Assembly (NCBI GenBank): GCA_026120035.1
Contig: JALRME010000072.1
Location: forward strand, 1-64,000
Direction: 5' to 3'
Source: Coleophoma eucalyptorum
Taxonomy: Eukaryota; Ascomycota; Leotiomycetes; Helotiales; Dermateaceae
Length of the DNA: 64,000 nucleotides
Shown: positions 11,465-24,790 of the stretch, piece by piece
How the letters are laid out: each line of letters begins with the position of its first letter
Numbering within the stretch: the first letter of the stretch is position 1
Notes under the pieces: model-generated
What the model was told of the DNA's origin: nothing
Database searches by the model: none
What the model saw: the letters and a program-made list of their open reading frames with translations, nothing else
Program-made: the position numbers and the translations under genes

Positions 11465-13496
11465 CTACATTTGAGGTGCACGGCCGTTATAATCTACGCC
11501 CGCCCTTGCGGTATAGTTTGCAAAGCAGTCGTAAGTAAAGTCAATTTCATTCATACGATCGACAAGGACCGGTACTACCGTTTCGAAGGGGCAAAGTCCA
11601 TCGGGGTCATCAGGGCATCCAGTATACGATTCTGAAATAGGGATAACTGCGTCATTTCTGTAAAGATCATCGTATCAGCTCGTACATGTTCGGTTGCTAC
11701 CTCGAAGAAGGACGAGAAGCTGAATCAAGAACGTGACTACACAACACAAGAAGGAAAAGGATAAACTTACACCAGGAACCGCATCTGCTTCGTAGGCACC
11801 TTGTTAGGACATTCCATGATCTGGACGGTAAAGTGGGTGGCAAAGGGTACAATCTTGCTTGCGACAAACGAGTTACTCTTCTGATCTCCCGTGGTACTAA
11901 GGGGGGGTCCTTTGAAGAGAGCCGTTAGGTTGAAAGCGGTCAAGGTGTCCAAAATAACGACCTCGTGCGTTGCGTCCGCGTAAATAGAGTTGTTGAGGGG
12001 GAAGTAGGTGTTCGAGCTGTCGAAGGTGAGGTTTAGTGCTGATGACGCATTTGGGTATTGGTGTGTGAACCTGGCCACGAATTCTTGTAGGAAGCCCTTG
12101 CCTTGCGCAGCGGCGACGGGGGATCCAGGGCCGTTGTTGTAGTAGAATGACTAGAGGTGATGTAACTCAGCACGCCATTTGGAGGCTTGGGTGGGATGGC
12201 CTTGTGGACCCAAGAGGGTTGTGGGTTGGGTAATGAGAGGAGTAGGGGGGAGGCCGTGAACTCACTAGGTCAAAGTAGTACTCGTAGTTGATGAAGTCCT
12301 GCTCGGAGAACAGAGCGCAGAAAGGCGAATATCCAATAGCGTGGGTTTCATACGAGCACATCTGCAACATCGCAATGGCATCAGTGGGCGTGAAATTGAG
12401 CGCTCCCGAGACCTGTCAATCATGATCAGTGTTGCCCTATCAGACTGACGGGTGTCCGGGGTCCTAGAGTATACGTACCTGAGAGTTTAAACGAGCCAAG
12501 GTCGCATTGAACGCGTTCGTGGCAAATTTGGTCGCGACCGTGGTACCAATGCTGCCGCGACTGGCGATGTTGGAGTTATTGCAAACCTCGTACGGCGCAC
12601 CGGAGTTGTTGAAGCCTAGCGACTCGACCAAGATCTCAATGCTGACCTGGTCGACGTACTCGGGCACGCCAAAGAACCCAGCCGCGAAGTTCTCCGCTGT
12701 CTTGACCATGCGGTCCTGACTCTCAGTGCGGAAGACGGGGAGCGTCCCGCTAGCGGTGAAGTTGTTCAGCAGCTCACCGTACAGCTGACGGTAGGCCACG
12801 CCCAACTCAAAGTTCTGGCTTCGACCAAAAGGGGTGAGGAGTTCCGCACCCAGATGGTATCGCCAGTTGCTCAAGAAAGCCAGCTCACCCGATACGGAGA
12901 AGCCCGCCAGCGATGCATTCTGGACCTTGGACGAAAAAGTGCTGGGGGCGGCTCCACTGGTTGGGTAGCGGGCACCGTGGCGGTATAGTAGATGGAGCTG
13001 GGTGATGGTGCAGCCCTCGGGGATCAGAGGACTTGCGTCGGGTAGACCATAGTCGGCGGACGACAGCGAGTACCAGGGTGACAGGTTGCCCCAGTATTTC
13101 TTGATGTCGAAGGTGGATAACACGTCGTTGCCGCGCGGGGGGACTGTAATGAGCGGGAAGGACCCGGCCGGCTGGTTGTTGTACGGGTATGCAGGCGCTG
13201 ACTGGATGGCTTCGGGCTCAGAGCCCGTGGGTGTCGGGCCGGGGAAGCCGACCTCGGACTCGGGTGGGAACAGGACCGAGTTCACGGTGGCTACAAAAAG
13301 GACGAGCACGGTTAATCGTGGCCAGTCAACTTGGCATGTCCCTCACGTCGGGGCACTTACTACTAGCAGGAGGGAAGAGGTCCGAGGTGGGCAACCCTGC
13401 ATCGGAGCTGGCCGTTACCGTGGTCGTGGCCCTGACGGTGGTGAGGTTAGCCAGCAGGGCCACGAGAGCCGCAGCCGTGGTGGAAGTCAGCTGCAT
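11465..13496 (-). CDS. Secreted histidine acid phosphatase (phytase-like)
   Basis: Histidine acid phosphatases hydrolyse phosphomonoesters, often phytate, outside the cell. The start at 13496 opens a hydrophobic signal peptide. The main exon, open from 13309 to 12464, carries the catalytic R-H-G-A-R-Y-P motif. The C-terminal catalytic pair reads A-T-H-E-V, so Glu replaces the Asp of the usual H-D. Several N-x-S/T sites suit secretion. Introns: one after the signal region (near 13360-13310), one near 12475-12417, one near 12265-12152, and one near 11768-11638. The last joins exactly in frame to a C-terminal exon ending in TAG at 11465. The coding DNA is clearly more GC-rich than its surroundings. 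No lesion is seen. It stands alone between transposon DNA and repeats. Confidence 0.88.
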
Positions 13497-15236
13497 TGCG
13501 TGAGTTCGTGGTGCAATCCGGTTCGCGGTGTAGTCGGAATGTCCTTGGCTGCACTGTTCTGCAATGCACGATAGCTAAGAGCAGAAGACGAACGACCATA
13601 GCTTCTTTTATAGTACCGCATCCTAAGTAGTGTTTGTCGAAAGTACCTCATCGCTCTTGGTACCTGTACCTTGATGGGGGGAATTGAGTCGGCGCGGAAA
13701 GCGGGATAAGCTGATGGTTGCATTGGGCTATAGGCCTATGACTGCCCTGGATGGGAGCATGTGCAGACAGCGGCCTGGGAATTGGTACACTGGACCATGT
13801 TCGTCGTAAAAGCAAGCAATATAGCGCAGGCAGGATCATCATCCCGGAAGCTTAGCTGTACTGGTCCGTGAGGGATAACACGAGAGATATCCGGCCGGGT
13901 AGCCAGCAGCATGCATATTCATTAGCGAAGATGTAGGGGGTAGAGCAAGCAATTCCTACCACATAGAGATATAAACCCACGATCATGTTCCCATCCGCTC
14001 TCGCAGTTCTCGTAGCAATCCTAGTGGGTCCGTTTCTTGCGCGATGTCGTCGACGTCATCCAACCAACATAATCTTATCTTCGTTCAGCAAATCACATCT
14101 TATCTTTCGCTTGCGTTCCTAACCCAGAAGCGTTAACCTGGTCGGTGGAATGCCTTGGCCGACCCCGTTGTAGGGTAAAAGACGACGAGGAGAGCCCAGA
14201 CACCGTTCGACGAAATTGCACGGGTCAAGAATCTGGCTTGGATTCAAGGAACTGCGAAATTTCCGGTTCGGATATATCGACCCCGGTTGAAGTAGTGATC
14301 GTCACGTTACTGTCCCCTTCGTTGAGAGTCGAGTCATCTGGTCTCGCTCGAACTCCTTAGATCTTCCCCTGGTCAAATTTTTTCACTGCACACGCCTACC
14401 TGGGATGCTAACCTTGATTTTGAATCGCTGAATTATTCTACTCTAATCACGAGTTTCAGGCCCCAACTATAAGGCCCTGTTATCAAATATATGGATACTA
14501 GTAGAATATGTCTGTTCCTATTCAATCGGCTAGGAGAAAAAGCAAGTCTCAATTCTACCTTCTTTGTGAGGAGTTGTTATAGTCACGTGAGTATGCCGGA
14601 ATCAGAAATGGTTACTAATACTAGTATATTCTTAGGAGGAACAGGGTTGCTGGCGATGAGATCTATAAGGATCGGAGTTGGCTGGTACAAATGTGTCAAA
14701 ACGCAATTTACCAAAAATCGAACTATACTCAATGGCCACAGTCTTCCATGATGGGAGCGCTCCGTTGTGAATCATGTGATACAGAGACACATGCCACGTG
14801 CTTATATTCAAGTCTCGTGACTCTGGCCGGTCCATATGTCTACCTCTACTAAGGATATAAAATAAAACATTCTTAAAGTAGATCACAGGTTAGTCTAAGA
14901 ATGTTAATTTCAGACTAATTATATAATACAGTTATACAGCATCCAGAGACTTACTTGATTATAAAATATTTGTATAATGGCTACTTGATTCATAAGGTAT
15001 CAAAATCATCTTCACATCCCATCTTTGTATGTCACCTGAATAAGGTATAATATGATTTGGAGTAGGTACTCTTGAAATATCTACTCCCATCCCACTTATT
15101 GAGAGCTAGGGAGTTAATAAAATCGGCTCCTCAACAACCCTAAGTGAGATCAAGTTAATATATAAGAACACGAAGTTGAGAAAATAAGAGCTACATGCTT
15201 AACTTCAATTATTCATTTTATAGCTGAACTTGACTT

Positions 15237-15335
15237 AAATCAGTTACGTGCTTCTACTATTCATCAGTACTTTGCTGATCCTATAGAGATTATCTATAGA
15301 AGGAACTAGTGTAGTTCATAAGCCCCTATCTTACC
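15237..15335 (+). repeat. Dispersed direct repeat, copy 1
   Basis: Shares GCTTCTACTATTCAT, then TTATCTATA-A-AAGGAACTA and CTCATAAGCC-type blocks, in the same order and spacing as 16335-16428, with scattered substitutions. Confidence 0.6.
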
Positions 15336-16334
15336 CCACACTGCAGTAGCCTACGGTACAGCCTAGAGGCAACAGGACGTAACACCTCGGTAAAGAAATT
15401 CATCTCCTTTATAAAAAGAGAAGCCAAGTATCAGCTTATCGATATATTATATAGTTTCTTCTACCCTTACTACTAAGCACATATAGTCCAAGTTGCTCAA
15501 AATCAAAGTACCTATTGCTTTTCTCCGTACGGTAGGTTTTTCGCGACGTAACCCTAAGACTTTACATGGATTCCTAGAACTGAACAGTAGATAGCAGGTG
15601 AGGAAAAGATATGGAGTGTCCCTATTTTTATCTAGGTACTTCTGGCATTGAGGGCTGTCGAGGATAAATCTGTACAAGTGTAAGAACTCCACAATTTTTA
15701 ACTGTTGTCTAAAAGCAGCTAGTTAGAATATCAATACTGTGGTAGGATTTGAGTTGATGTGTAATCGGAATACACAGTCATAATAGGGACAAGATTGGGC
15801 TGGTAGAGCTGAGGTAGTCAGGTAAAGAAGAGGTAATTTTGGGTGTGTCAAATGAATGTATTGAAGTGAGGTATATAGCTCAGTGCTGTCCAAAGAACCA
15901 AGGTAAAACAAAGGTAATTAAAAGAAAGTAAGACTTACAAGGAGCTATTGTTAAGGACGCGTTCGTCCAAACATAAATTGATGTTTCCCTTAGTTGTCCG
16001 TATGAATGTTTATCTTCTGTCTGATGATGAGCTCCTTGCGATCCTCCTGTCCCCTTGGTGTCCTCCCTTCCCAGTCCCTATTTGGACTTCAGGTCTGATT
16101 TATGCCTGATTCAGACAAAAGCTCAAATCATATGACTCGGCCCTATCACAATAGGCAATTGGTTCATGTATATTGAAGATAATGTACTCCGTACGGTAGA
16201 GCATTATAAATACCTATTCGCTAGTAATACTACAGTATGTGACATATGACTAGGTCTCATGATTGACTTCTAAATGATATTCTAACAGCTACAAAGTCAG
16301 CCTCAAATTTAATATTATCTATTTTTACGGAATA

Positions 16335-16428
16335 ATAAGTTACATGCTTCTACTATTCATTAGTACTTTGTTGATCTCATAGAGGTTATCTATAAAAGGA
16401 ACTAATGTAGCTCATAAGCCTTCACCTC
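16335..16428 (+). repeat. Dispersed direct repeat, copy 2
   Basis: See copy 1. It lies just beyond the 3' end of the giant cysteine-rich gene. Confidence 0.6.
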
Positions 16429-16504
16429 TCCTCATACCAAAGAAGCGCTAACAGTTTTAAGAGCTCTTGCTTAATTAATCTTAACCTTTATTCAACTCGT
16501 ATAT

Positions 16505-19500
16505 CTATTGAAGAGCAAAACCAAATATTTGTAAAGCCGTTAAGTCTGGTACCGTAAAGGGTTCAGCAGTGTACAGATTACAAAGGTAGGTCGGGCCGAC
16601 ATTATGGACGATAAATATAAAGTACGTCGCACCTGATATTGACGCAGCTAAATCGGCACAGGCTTGTATGTCTAATCCACAGGAACCCTCGTCTGTGATG
16701 ATATTACTGGATATAAGGTTGGTGCTGACATCGGCCTGATTAGCCCCACGGAAAATTAAGTTGTAGATTTTGGGGGTTCCGTTTCCGTTTGGATTGAAAC
16801 CGTTGACAGATTGGACATATTGGAGCGAAGCATCGTTAGGGCTGCATTGGCAGATGCCATTGTCACAAGGGAAACCATTACACTAAAGAGAGTGCCGTTA
16901 GAAGGTGTCTACATGAAAGGGGGTAGTGCTATACTTACGCTTGTTCCACATGCTCCGCAGTTATTCGAATCGGTGCTAAGCATTGCACAAGTGGATGGAA
17001 TGCCGGCCAGAAATGAGGCTGGGCAAAGGGTTCCCCCGTTGGCGCACGCACACGTTCCGGTAGAACACGTCTGAGCTTGGTCACAGGCATTCCCACAAGA
17101 CCCACAGTTGGCCGTATCGGAGGCGAGGCTCGTACACGTCTTCGTTGATGCGCAGTAGTTGGAGGCGCTGGTTGACGGGCATGTGCACACGCCCGCCTTG
17201 CAGCTAGACCCGCCGCCACACACGTTGCCACACGTGCCACAGTTAAATGGGTTCGTGTTGAGATTGACGCAGGAATTACTGGTGGAACAGTAGGCTTCGC
17301 CAGCGATCTGGCAGATGCAGTTCCCTCCCACGCAGATTTGGTTGCCGGATGGACACGCTGCCCCACAAGATCCGCAGTTCTTGGTACTAGTCTTGAGGCT
17401 GAGGCACTGCGCAGCGGGCGCGGGACAGTAGTCGGGGTTGGTACTGTCGGCACACCCACAACTGCCCGGGATGGCGGGAGTAGACCCGCTGGCTGGGGTT
17501 CCACGGTTGCACGTTTGCCCCGTGGGACACACGTTATTGCAAGCGACACAGTTGTTCGGGTCGGATGTCAGGTCGACACACTGGCCCGAGCAGAGGGTGA
17601 GGGTTGAATCCGTACACGTACACTGGCCACTGTTACACGTTTGCCCCGAGCCACACGCCGTTCCACACGCGCCACAGTTAGCCGAGTCAGTGTTGAAGTT
17701 AACACACGCCGCCGGAGTGTTAGTGGAGCAGTAGTTGGGGGTTGCGGCAGGACAGCCGCATGTCCCCGCATTACACGATTGCCCTTGTGAACACATCTTA
17801 CCACAACTACCACAATTGTTCTCGTCAGTTTGGAAGTCGACACATGTATCACTGTTGGCGCAATAATCGGGCGTCGTCGCCGAGTTCAGACAGACGCAAC
17901 TGCCCGCGACACACTGTTGAGCGTTTAGGGAACAGGCGGTGCCACACGTTCCACAGTTTTGAGGGTCGGCCAAGGGACTGATACAGGTTGCCGCTGCGCC
18001 GGCACAGTAGATATCGCCGGCGGCGGCATTAGGACACTGACATGTCCCGGCCTGGCAGGTCTCGTAGGAGGCACAGGTGTGGCCGCAGGTGCCGCAGTTG
18101 TTACTGTCGGTTAACACCGCGGTACACTTTCCACTACAAACCTTTTCGGTGATAGTGGGGCAGGTACACGTACCGGCTGTACAGACCTCAATGCCTTGCT
18201 GACAGTGGTTTCCACACGTACCGCAGTTGGTCACGTCAGTGGTCGGGTTGATGCACGCCAGGTCGCAGAGCTGCCCTGCGTTCGGGCACGTACAAACTCC
18301 CGAGCTGCACGATTGACCGGGCCCACACTGGATCCCGCAGCTCCCGCAATTCTTGACGTCGGTGAAGATATCCACGCAGGTATTCGTCGCGGTGCAATAG
18401 GTGCTGGCCGCCAGCGGACACTGACACGTCCCGGCGATACACGATTGACCGGTAATCACCACGCCGCCAGCCGTAACGCCCTTGCAGGCATTGCCACACG
18501 TGCCACAGTTGAGGGGATTGGCGGTTGGATCCACGCAGAGCGAACCGCAGAGAATTTGAGAACTGGGGCAACTGCAAACCCCGTTCACACAGGTCTCATC
18601 TCCAGGACAGACATTCCCACACGTTCCACAGTTGTTCTTATCGCCGGTCAAGTCGGCACAGCCCGTTGTGCAGAGCGTCTTGGTGGCCAAGGGACATGAG
18701 CAAATACCGTTATTGCAGCTTTCGCCTACGGCACATTGATTATTACAGGTGCCGCAGTTTGCAGTGTCCGTAGCCAGAAGTTTGCATCCCGCCGAACAGA
18801 CAGTGCCACCATTTGTACAAACGCAACTCCCACCAACACACTCTTGATCCTTAGGACAAATGTTGCTACATCTGCCGCAGTTATAGGAATCGATACTTAT
18901 ATCCTTGCATTCGCCATTGCAGAGAGTCTCTAATACCAACGTCACTGATGATTTTGGACAGCTACAAATGCCACCGGAGCAGATCTGGCCCACGGCACAG
19001 ACATTTCCACATGAGCCGCAGTTCTGGGTGTCAGTAGCCATATCAATACATATACTAGCGCAGAGGGTCTCCGACCCTGAATTCGTTGTCTTAGGACAGC
19101 TACAGATACCGCCGACGCAGGACTGTTTGTCGACACAGGCATTGCCACACGAGCCACAGTTCTCCGGGTCAAAAGACAAATCCGTACATCTGCTAGCGCA
19201 AACTGTCTGCAACCCCGACGGGGCTGCGGGTGACCTAGGACAGCTACAGGTACCCTCGACGCAGGACTGACCATCGAGACAAATGTTGCCACAGGTGCCA
19301 CAGTTTGCAGTGTCCGTAGACATATCCTTGCATTCGCCATTGCAGAGAGTCTCTGATACCGACGTCACTGATGATTTTGGACAGCTACAGATGCCACCGA
19401 AGCAGATCTGGTCCACGGCACAGATATTTCCACATGAGCCGCAGTTCTGGGTGTCAGTAGCCATATCAATACATATACCAGCGCAGAGGGTCTCCAACCC

Positions 19501-22013
19501 TGAATTCGTTGTCTTAGGACAGCTACAGATACCGCCGACGCAGGACTGTTTGTCGACACAGGCATTGCCACATGAGCCGCAGTTACTAGCGGTCGTAGCC
19601 AAATCGAAACAGTTACCACTGCATAGGGTCTTCAAGACCGGTGTCGTAGGACAGACGCAAGCACCTAGCGAACACGATTGGTCGGGCCCACAGGCATTCC
19701 CACAAGTACCACAGTTCTTCAGACTAGAACGAAGGTCGGTACAGATTCCAGAGCAGATGTTGAGGGTGCCTGGACATTGGCACTCTCCACCAATACATGT
19801 TTCCATGTCCAGACATGTGTTACCACAATTACCACAGTTCTTCGAGTCACTCGAAGTATCAATACATGCGTTATTGCAAACGTCCGACGTACCCGAGCAT
19901 TGGCATTCGCCACCAACACAAGTCTCAGTATCAACACAGATGTTTCCGCAGCTGCCACAGTTTTTGGTGTCTGTAGTTACGTCGGTACAAGCTCCCGAGC
20001 AGACCTCAGCGGTACCCGAACAAGCACATTCACCTCCAATACAAGTCTCACTCGGGAGACATTTATTTCCACAATTACCACAATGATTGGATGTAGTTAG
20101 CGTATCGGTACATGCTCCTGCGCAGATCTCCTGCGATGTGCCTATGCAATGACATTCGCCACCAAGACAGGTCTCCGTCTCGAGGCAGATGTTGCCGCAG
20201 TTGCCACAATTGTTCGAGTCTGTATTCACATCAGTACACCCTCCCCTGCTTGAGCATACTTCAAGATTGGTAGGACAAGTACACTGCCCAGCTATGCAGG
20301 TCTCCGAAGCTAGGCAGATGTTGCCACAAGTACCACAGTTGCCCATGTCATTCGAGGTATCGGTGCACAAGCCCGAGCAGACCTCAGATAATGCCGGGCA
20401 GGTACACTCGCCATTAACACAAGATTGCCCGTTAGGACAAGCATTATTACAAGTCCCACAATGATTAGCATTGCTCTCAAGATTCGTACAGCTACCGGAG
20501 CAGACTACAGTCCCGGATTCACAAACACAGGCACCACCGACACATGTCTCATCTCCATTGCATATATTGCCACAAGTGCCGCAATTACTCGCGTCTTGTG
20601 TCTTATCAGTACATTTTCCAAAGCATAATGTGCTGCCGACGGTGGCGCAGGCGCAGGCGCCATTCGTACAAGATTGGCCTTCTGCACAAATATTCCCACA
20701 ACTACCACAGTTGTTATTATCGGTCAAGACCTGAGTACATGCGCCACCGCAGACAGGATTCTTTGAAAGGCATGCGCATTGACCATTTGTGCAGCTGGCA
20801 CCTGATGGGCAGGCGTTTCCACAGAGTCCACAGTTGCTTGTATCAGTCTGGGTGTTGATACACGCACCGGAGCAAATGGCCTGAGTTGCAGGGCAGATCA
20901 AAGCTGAACTTGTAGTGCTTGAAATACTCGAAGTACTTGTAGTAGTCTCGGATGTACTGCTTGAGCTGGTGCTGGATGTACTGCTTGAGCTGGTGCTGGA
21001 TGGGGAACTTGAAGTGGTGCTGGATGTGGAACTTGAAGTGGTGCTGGATGTGGAACTTGAAGTGGCCTTGGATGTAGAGCTGGTCGAAGTAGTTTTCGAT
21101 GTGGAACTTGAAGTTGTCTTGGATGTAGAGCTGGTCGAAGTAGTCTTAGACGTAGAGCTGGTCGTCTTGGACGTAGAGCTAGTCGAAGTAGTTTTCGATG
21201 TGGAACTTGAAGTAGTCTTAGACGTAGAGCTGGTCGTCTTGGACGTAGAGCTAGTCGAAGTAGTTTTCGATGTGGAACTTGAAGTAGTCTTAGACGTAGA
21301 GGTGGTCGTCCTGGACGTAGAGCTAGTCGAAGTAGTTTTCGATGTGGAACTTGAAGTAGTCTTAGACGTAGAGCTGGTCGTCTTGGACGTAGAGCTAGTC
21401 GAAGTAGTTTCGANNNNNNNNNNNNNNNNNNNNNNNNNNNNNNNNNNNNNNNNNNNNNNNNNNNNNNNNNNNNNNNNNNNNNNNNNNNNNNNNNNNNNNN
21501 NNNNNNNNNNTCGATGTGGAACTTGAAGTAGTCTTAGACGTAGAGGTGGTCGTCCTGGACGTAGAGCTAGTCGAAGTAGTTTTCGATGTGGAACTTGAAG
21601 TTGTCTTGGACGTGGAACTGGAGGTCTTGGATGTACTACTCGAAGTTGTAGATGTGGCCCGTTTCGCCAATTCAACATGTCTAAATTTCGCTGTTAACTT
21701 CCATCTGTAGCAGGCCTGTGGTAGACATCATAAAGTGTACTTACGGTGTTGCTAAGACCCCGTAAAAAGTTTTCGTAGCAGTGACTACTGTATTCAGTGA
21801 TGTCGGGGCATTACCGATGGTAATGATTACATTGCCAGGGAAGGAGAGTGTAGTATTGGTCTTGATAAACGTATTGATTACGACGGGATATTCAGTTAAT
21901 TGCTCGCGGATATGTGGAGAATCCGCGGCATCACGGGGTTCGACATTGGAAACTGAAGCCCGGACAGCGAGAAGAAAGAAGGTTACAATGGCGAGTATAT
22001 GAGTGAGAAACAT
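16505..22013 (-). CDS. Giant secreted Stig1-like cysteine-repeat protein
   Basis: ATG at 22013 opens a hydrophobic signal peptide and a short Asn/Thr-containing domain. An intron (about 21744-21687) joins in frame to a long Ser/Thr stalk made of T-S-S-T-S-K-T repeats (to about 20.9 kb). This is followed by about 30 tandem modules of about 40 residues with the pattern C-x-G-x-C-x(n)-N-C-G-x-C-G-N-x-C-x-x-G-x-x-C-x-x-G-x-C-x-C, the Stig1/tenascin-like cysteine motif. A final intron (about 16932-16880) leads to a unique C-terminal domain of about 110 residues. I infer an extracellular or wall-associated protein with a mucin-like spacer; function unknown. The stalk contains the N gap 21414-21510. 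The frames on either side of the gap differ, so the gap length is arbitrary. Confidence 0.85.
18904..19582 (-). repeat. Recent duplication inside the cysteine-repeat array
   Basis: 18904-19161 and 19325-19582 are near-identical over about 258 bp at a fixed 421-bp offset. That is a much closer match than other modules show to each other, so it points to a recent unequal-exchange duplication of several modules. Confidence 0.85.
20915..21660 (-). repeat. Ser/Thr-coding low-complexity repeat, with assembly gap
   Basis: Tandem, imperfect repeats of GTAGAGCTNGTCGAAGTAGTTTTCGATGTGGAACTTGAAGT type (plus strand), with 97 N at 21414-21510. Copy number is not reliable. Confidence 0.9.
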
Positions 22014-24359
22014 TTGAAACAAGCGCTCGACTGCAACTTTATGCTTCCCAAAGAAAGCAAAAGATTACAACAACTGACCACGATAATGGCTCAAAGAAAG
22101 CAGAAGGGGAAATAAATACTTAAGCATCATTGTGGTAATAACTGACTATGCCTCAATTTGTGATCAAAGTATAACGATTGATAGTAATCTTACTAGAAGC
22201 AACCCTTGCTCTACGAGCAATTTCATAAGCTCCCGGTTCAGAAGAGTTACAATCTGTATACTACTACTTTACCGCTGGATAACCATCTTATTGTTAAAAG
22301 AGGAATGTAAGAAGTGGCAACAAGACTGTCCACGGTGCTCTTGGCGAGTTTAATTTCGAAGAGTTACAGGTTGATATAAAATGAGGTTTGCATCTTTTGA
22401 TACCCCATACACCAGCTAGATGTTTAGAGCTAAGCAACAGCAATCACTGCTGGAATGTAAGAGGCTGAATTGAAGATATTAATTCTCAGTAGAATCTTGT
22501 ACAATTCATACTTCAAGGTCAGAAACTTTGAATTCAAAATGGTAAGGGCTTTAAGCCTCTTTTTTCATTAATTGATGCATTGCAGAGAACGCCAACTATT
22601 GAACTAATGGCCTAAGAACCAACTTTAGCCGTGTGGATCTCGTAGCAGCTGTTGCTACTTGAAGTTTTCTTAATCTTTTACTATTCCAGTCACCCAAACC
22701 GAAGAACACGAAATTTCTAGGAAATTAACATCGACCCTCGGGCCTACTCGCAATTTTGGGGTTTGCCCAGGGGTGATGGACGGGTATATATATTATCCAA
22801 TACTACAAAGGCATTCGGTGCTCAAGTATAATAATAGAATGATAAAGAAGACTTTAGAGACGTCAGAGGTAGTCATAATAATCAACGCATCACCACTTTA
22901 CTCCTCGTATTTAACGGAAGTATATTCCGTGGTTCCAATCACACTGGAATTATCCCTAGTTTCCGAGAAACCCGATTTCCATCCCGGCTAGTTGAAAAGA
23001 GATACACTTTTTCCGCCACTGTAGTTCAAGCGATGCATCTTATGTCTCTACGAATCAGAAGTTCCTCTTAGATATTAGGGGATTTTTCATGTCGCCACAA
23101 GAATATTCTCATTAATCTCCTTAGTTCTGTCTAATGGTCAGCTGGGGGTATGCATATACAGGGTCTAGAGTGCTATAGGAAATTTCCAGGAGGCTTTGAC
23201 AAGATTCACTGACTAGCTTAGGACGAAAAATAATAGCACCTCATTCCAGCTCTTTCATGGTATTGCTTGAAAACACCATATATTGAGGGGTTGGCGACAA
23301 AAGGAAATTCACGGTAGTCACTACGCATTAGATGGAATGAGTGGAGATTGAGGGGTAAATGTCTTTCTGCAGGGCTCACACGTGCAAAATCCTAAAAATG
23401 CCTAGTGAATTCAGCTTTAATAAGGGGTTGCACATTGCTTCATTCTATCTAGGGATAATTGCTTTTCCATCGCTATCAGCCACTGATTCCATCCACCATT
23501 CAGCTTTCTGAAATGAGACCGAATCACAGACCAACCATGCATTTTAACATTTTTGCAACATTTAAACACAGCCTAAACACAGCCGGCTGCTTTTAAAAAC
23601 TCTTATTCCCAGGCTAACACCAGGAATTGTTTTGGCATTTCTTTTGCAAGATTTTAACGGAGCTTTCTCCGGGTGCATACCTTCAGCTAATCCTACTTAG
23701 CGACTTATATTGTCCCTTTGTTAGTAATACTAAACCCTTCCTAAGCCGCCCTATTTGTTTGCCAATCGAAGCTAGACCTTCTAAATAAATTTATTCTCCA
23801 GCACCAGAATTCTAGGAATAACACCTGGTGAGTTTCTATTTAAAGTTAAATACTGGTTCTACCCCCGGAGCCAGGATGTTCCTATGAAGATTTGGTTAAT
23901 TTGGCTAAATATCTTTCTTAGGGTTCTCCTTGCTTTCTGTTCCAAAGGTTGCATGTGTAAATTTGGTAAGACGCAATGATTTGCGCAAGGCAAAATATAA
24001 GCTTTGCAGGAAAAATATAAGCTTTGAGATTTTATGTGTGAACGGTGACATCTCTGGATTGAAAAGGATGGCACAGGGCCCACTAACGGTATCCTCATTA
24101 GTTCTCTCGCGTCGTGGTTTGAGAAACTTGGTTCAGGCGGCAGCGTACTGTTCCTAGCTTCGGAAGCTATCATTGTGTTTCATATCCAGCTTTTTCCACC
24201 CATATCTGCCACGGTACTACTCGATGAATTTGCGCTTATCCTCATCGATCATGTCCGCGACTGTAGTGTATCCCCATTTCTCACCGCAGCTTTATTCAGT
24301 TTGAGGTCATCATCTGAGATATCTTTTGAGCCGTGTATAGGTTTCTTTGGAATTTGACC
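22014..24359. other. Intergenic, no gene recognised
   Basis: AT-rich DNA with short open stretches only. The first few hundred bases hold the promoter of the cysteine-repeat gene. I found no domain, tRNA or clear repeat. Confidence 0.5.
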
Positions 24360-24790
24360 TTAATAACGTTGGATCTCTACCTCGCCAAATGGTCTTTCAA
24401 TTATCATTCGTCCATCTTTGATTTTCCATAAGTATGAAAAGTCCCATGTAGGTGTGGTCATTGCTGCATGGACAGTCGCAACTGAATTTAGTTCAATACT
24501 TTGCCAGGGACCATAATCGGTGTTTTCTTTGACAGAAATCCAGGACCAGGAGGGTGCAAGGTATGGGTCTTCATTATGCCCTTCGTTCGTTGACAGGCAT
24601 ACGAGATCACGGTGGATATATTTCATCCACATGCCGGCGACATATTGGTCATCAAGCAGATGTTGGAAAGTTGCTGCTATAGCCGCAAGAGCTGGCAGTT
24701 CGTCATCAGGTACAGAGAGTTTCCGGGACGAATACTGGCTTACAAAAAGGTGCCAGGGTTAGCTCTCGTACTTGTCTGCGTACCACAAGC
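24360..24790 (-). pseudogene. HET-domain (heterokaryon incompatibility) protein, C-terminal relic
   Basis: The minus strand shows L-P-A-L-A-A-I-A-A-T-F-Q-H-L-L-D-D, then Y-V-A-G-M-W and Y-L-A-P-S-W-S-W-I-S-V. This block order is typical of the region after the HET domain in fungal incompatibility proteins (usual form A-P-S-W-S-W-A-S). The HET domain itself is not found upstream, and the reading frame is interrupted, so this is a fragment. Confidence 0.6.

Larger units (their letters stand above)
13497..16504. other. Intergenic region with a degenerate direct repeat
   Basis: No supported gene. The first part is the phosphatase promoter. From about 14.4 kb the DNA becomes AT-rich and holds two related copies of a sequence of about 95 bp (15237-15335 and 16335-16428). 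Confidence 0.6.

Noticed and set aside
16909..17734. Several open frames on both strands within the cysteine array
   Set aside because: Shadows produced by the regular, GC-rich Cys-codon repeat.
20915..21526. Plus-strand Val/Leu/Glu-rich repeat protein
   Set aside because: Antisense of the Ser/Thr stalk repeat; the 3-base periodic repeat keeps all frames open and the N gap lies within it.
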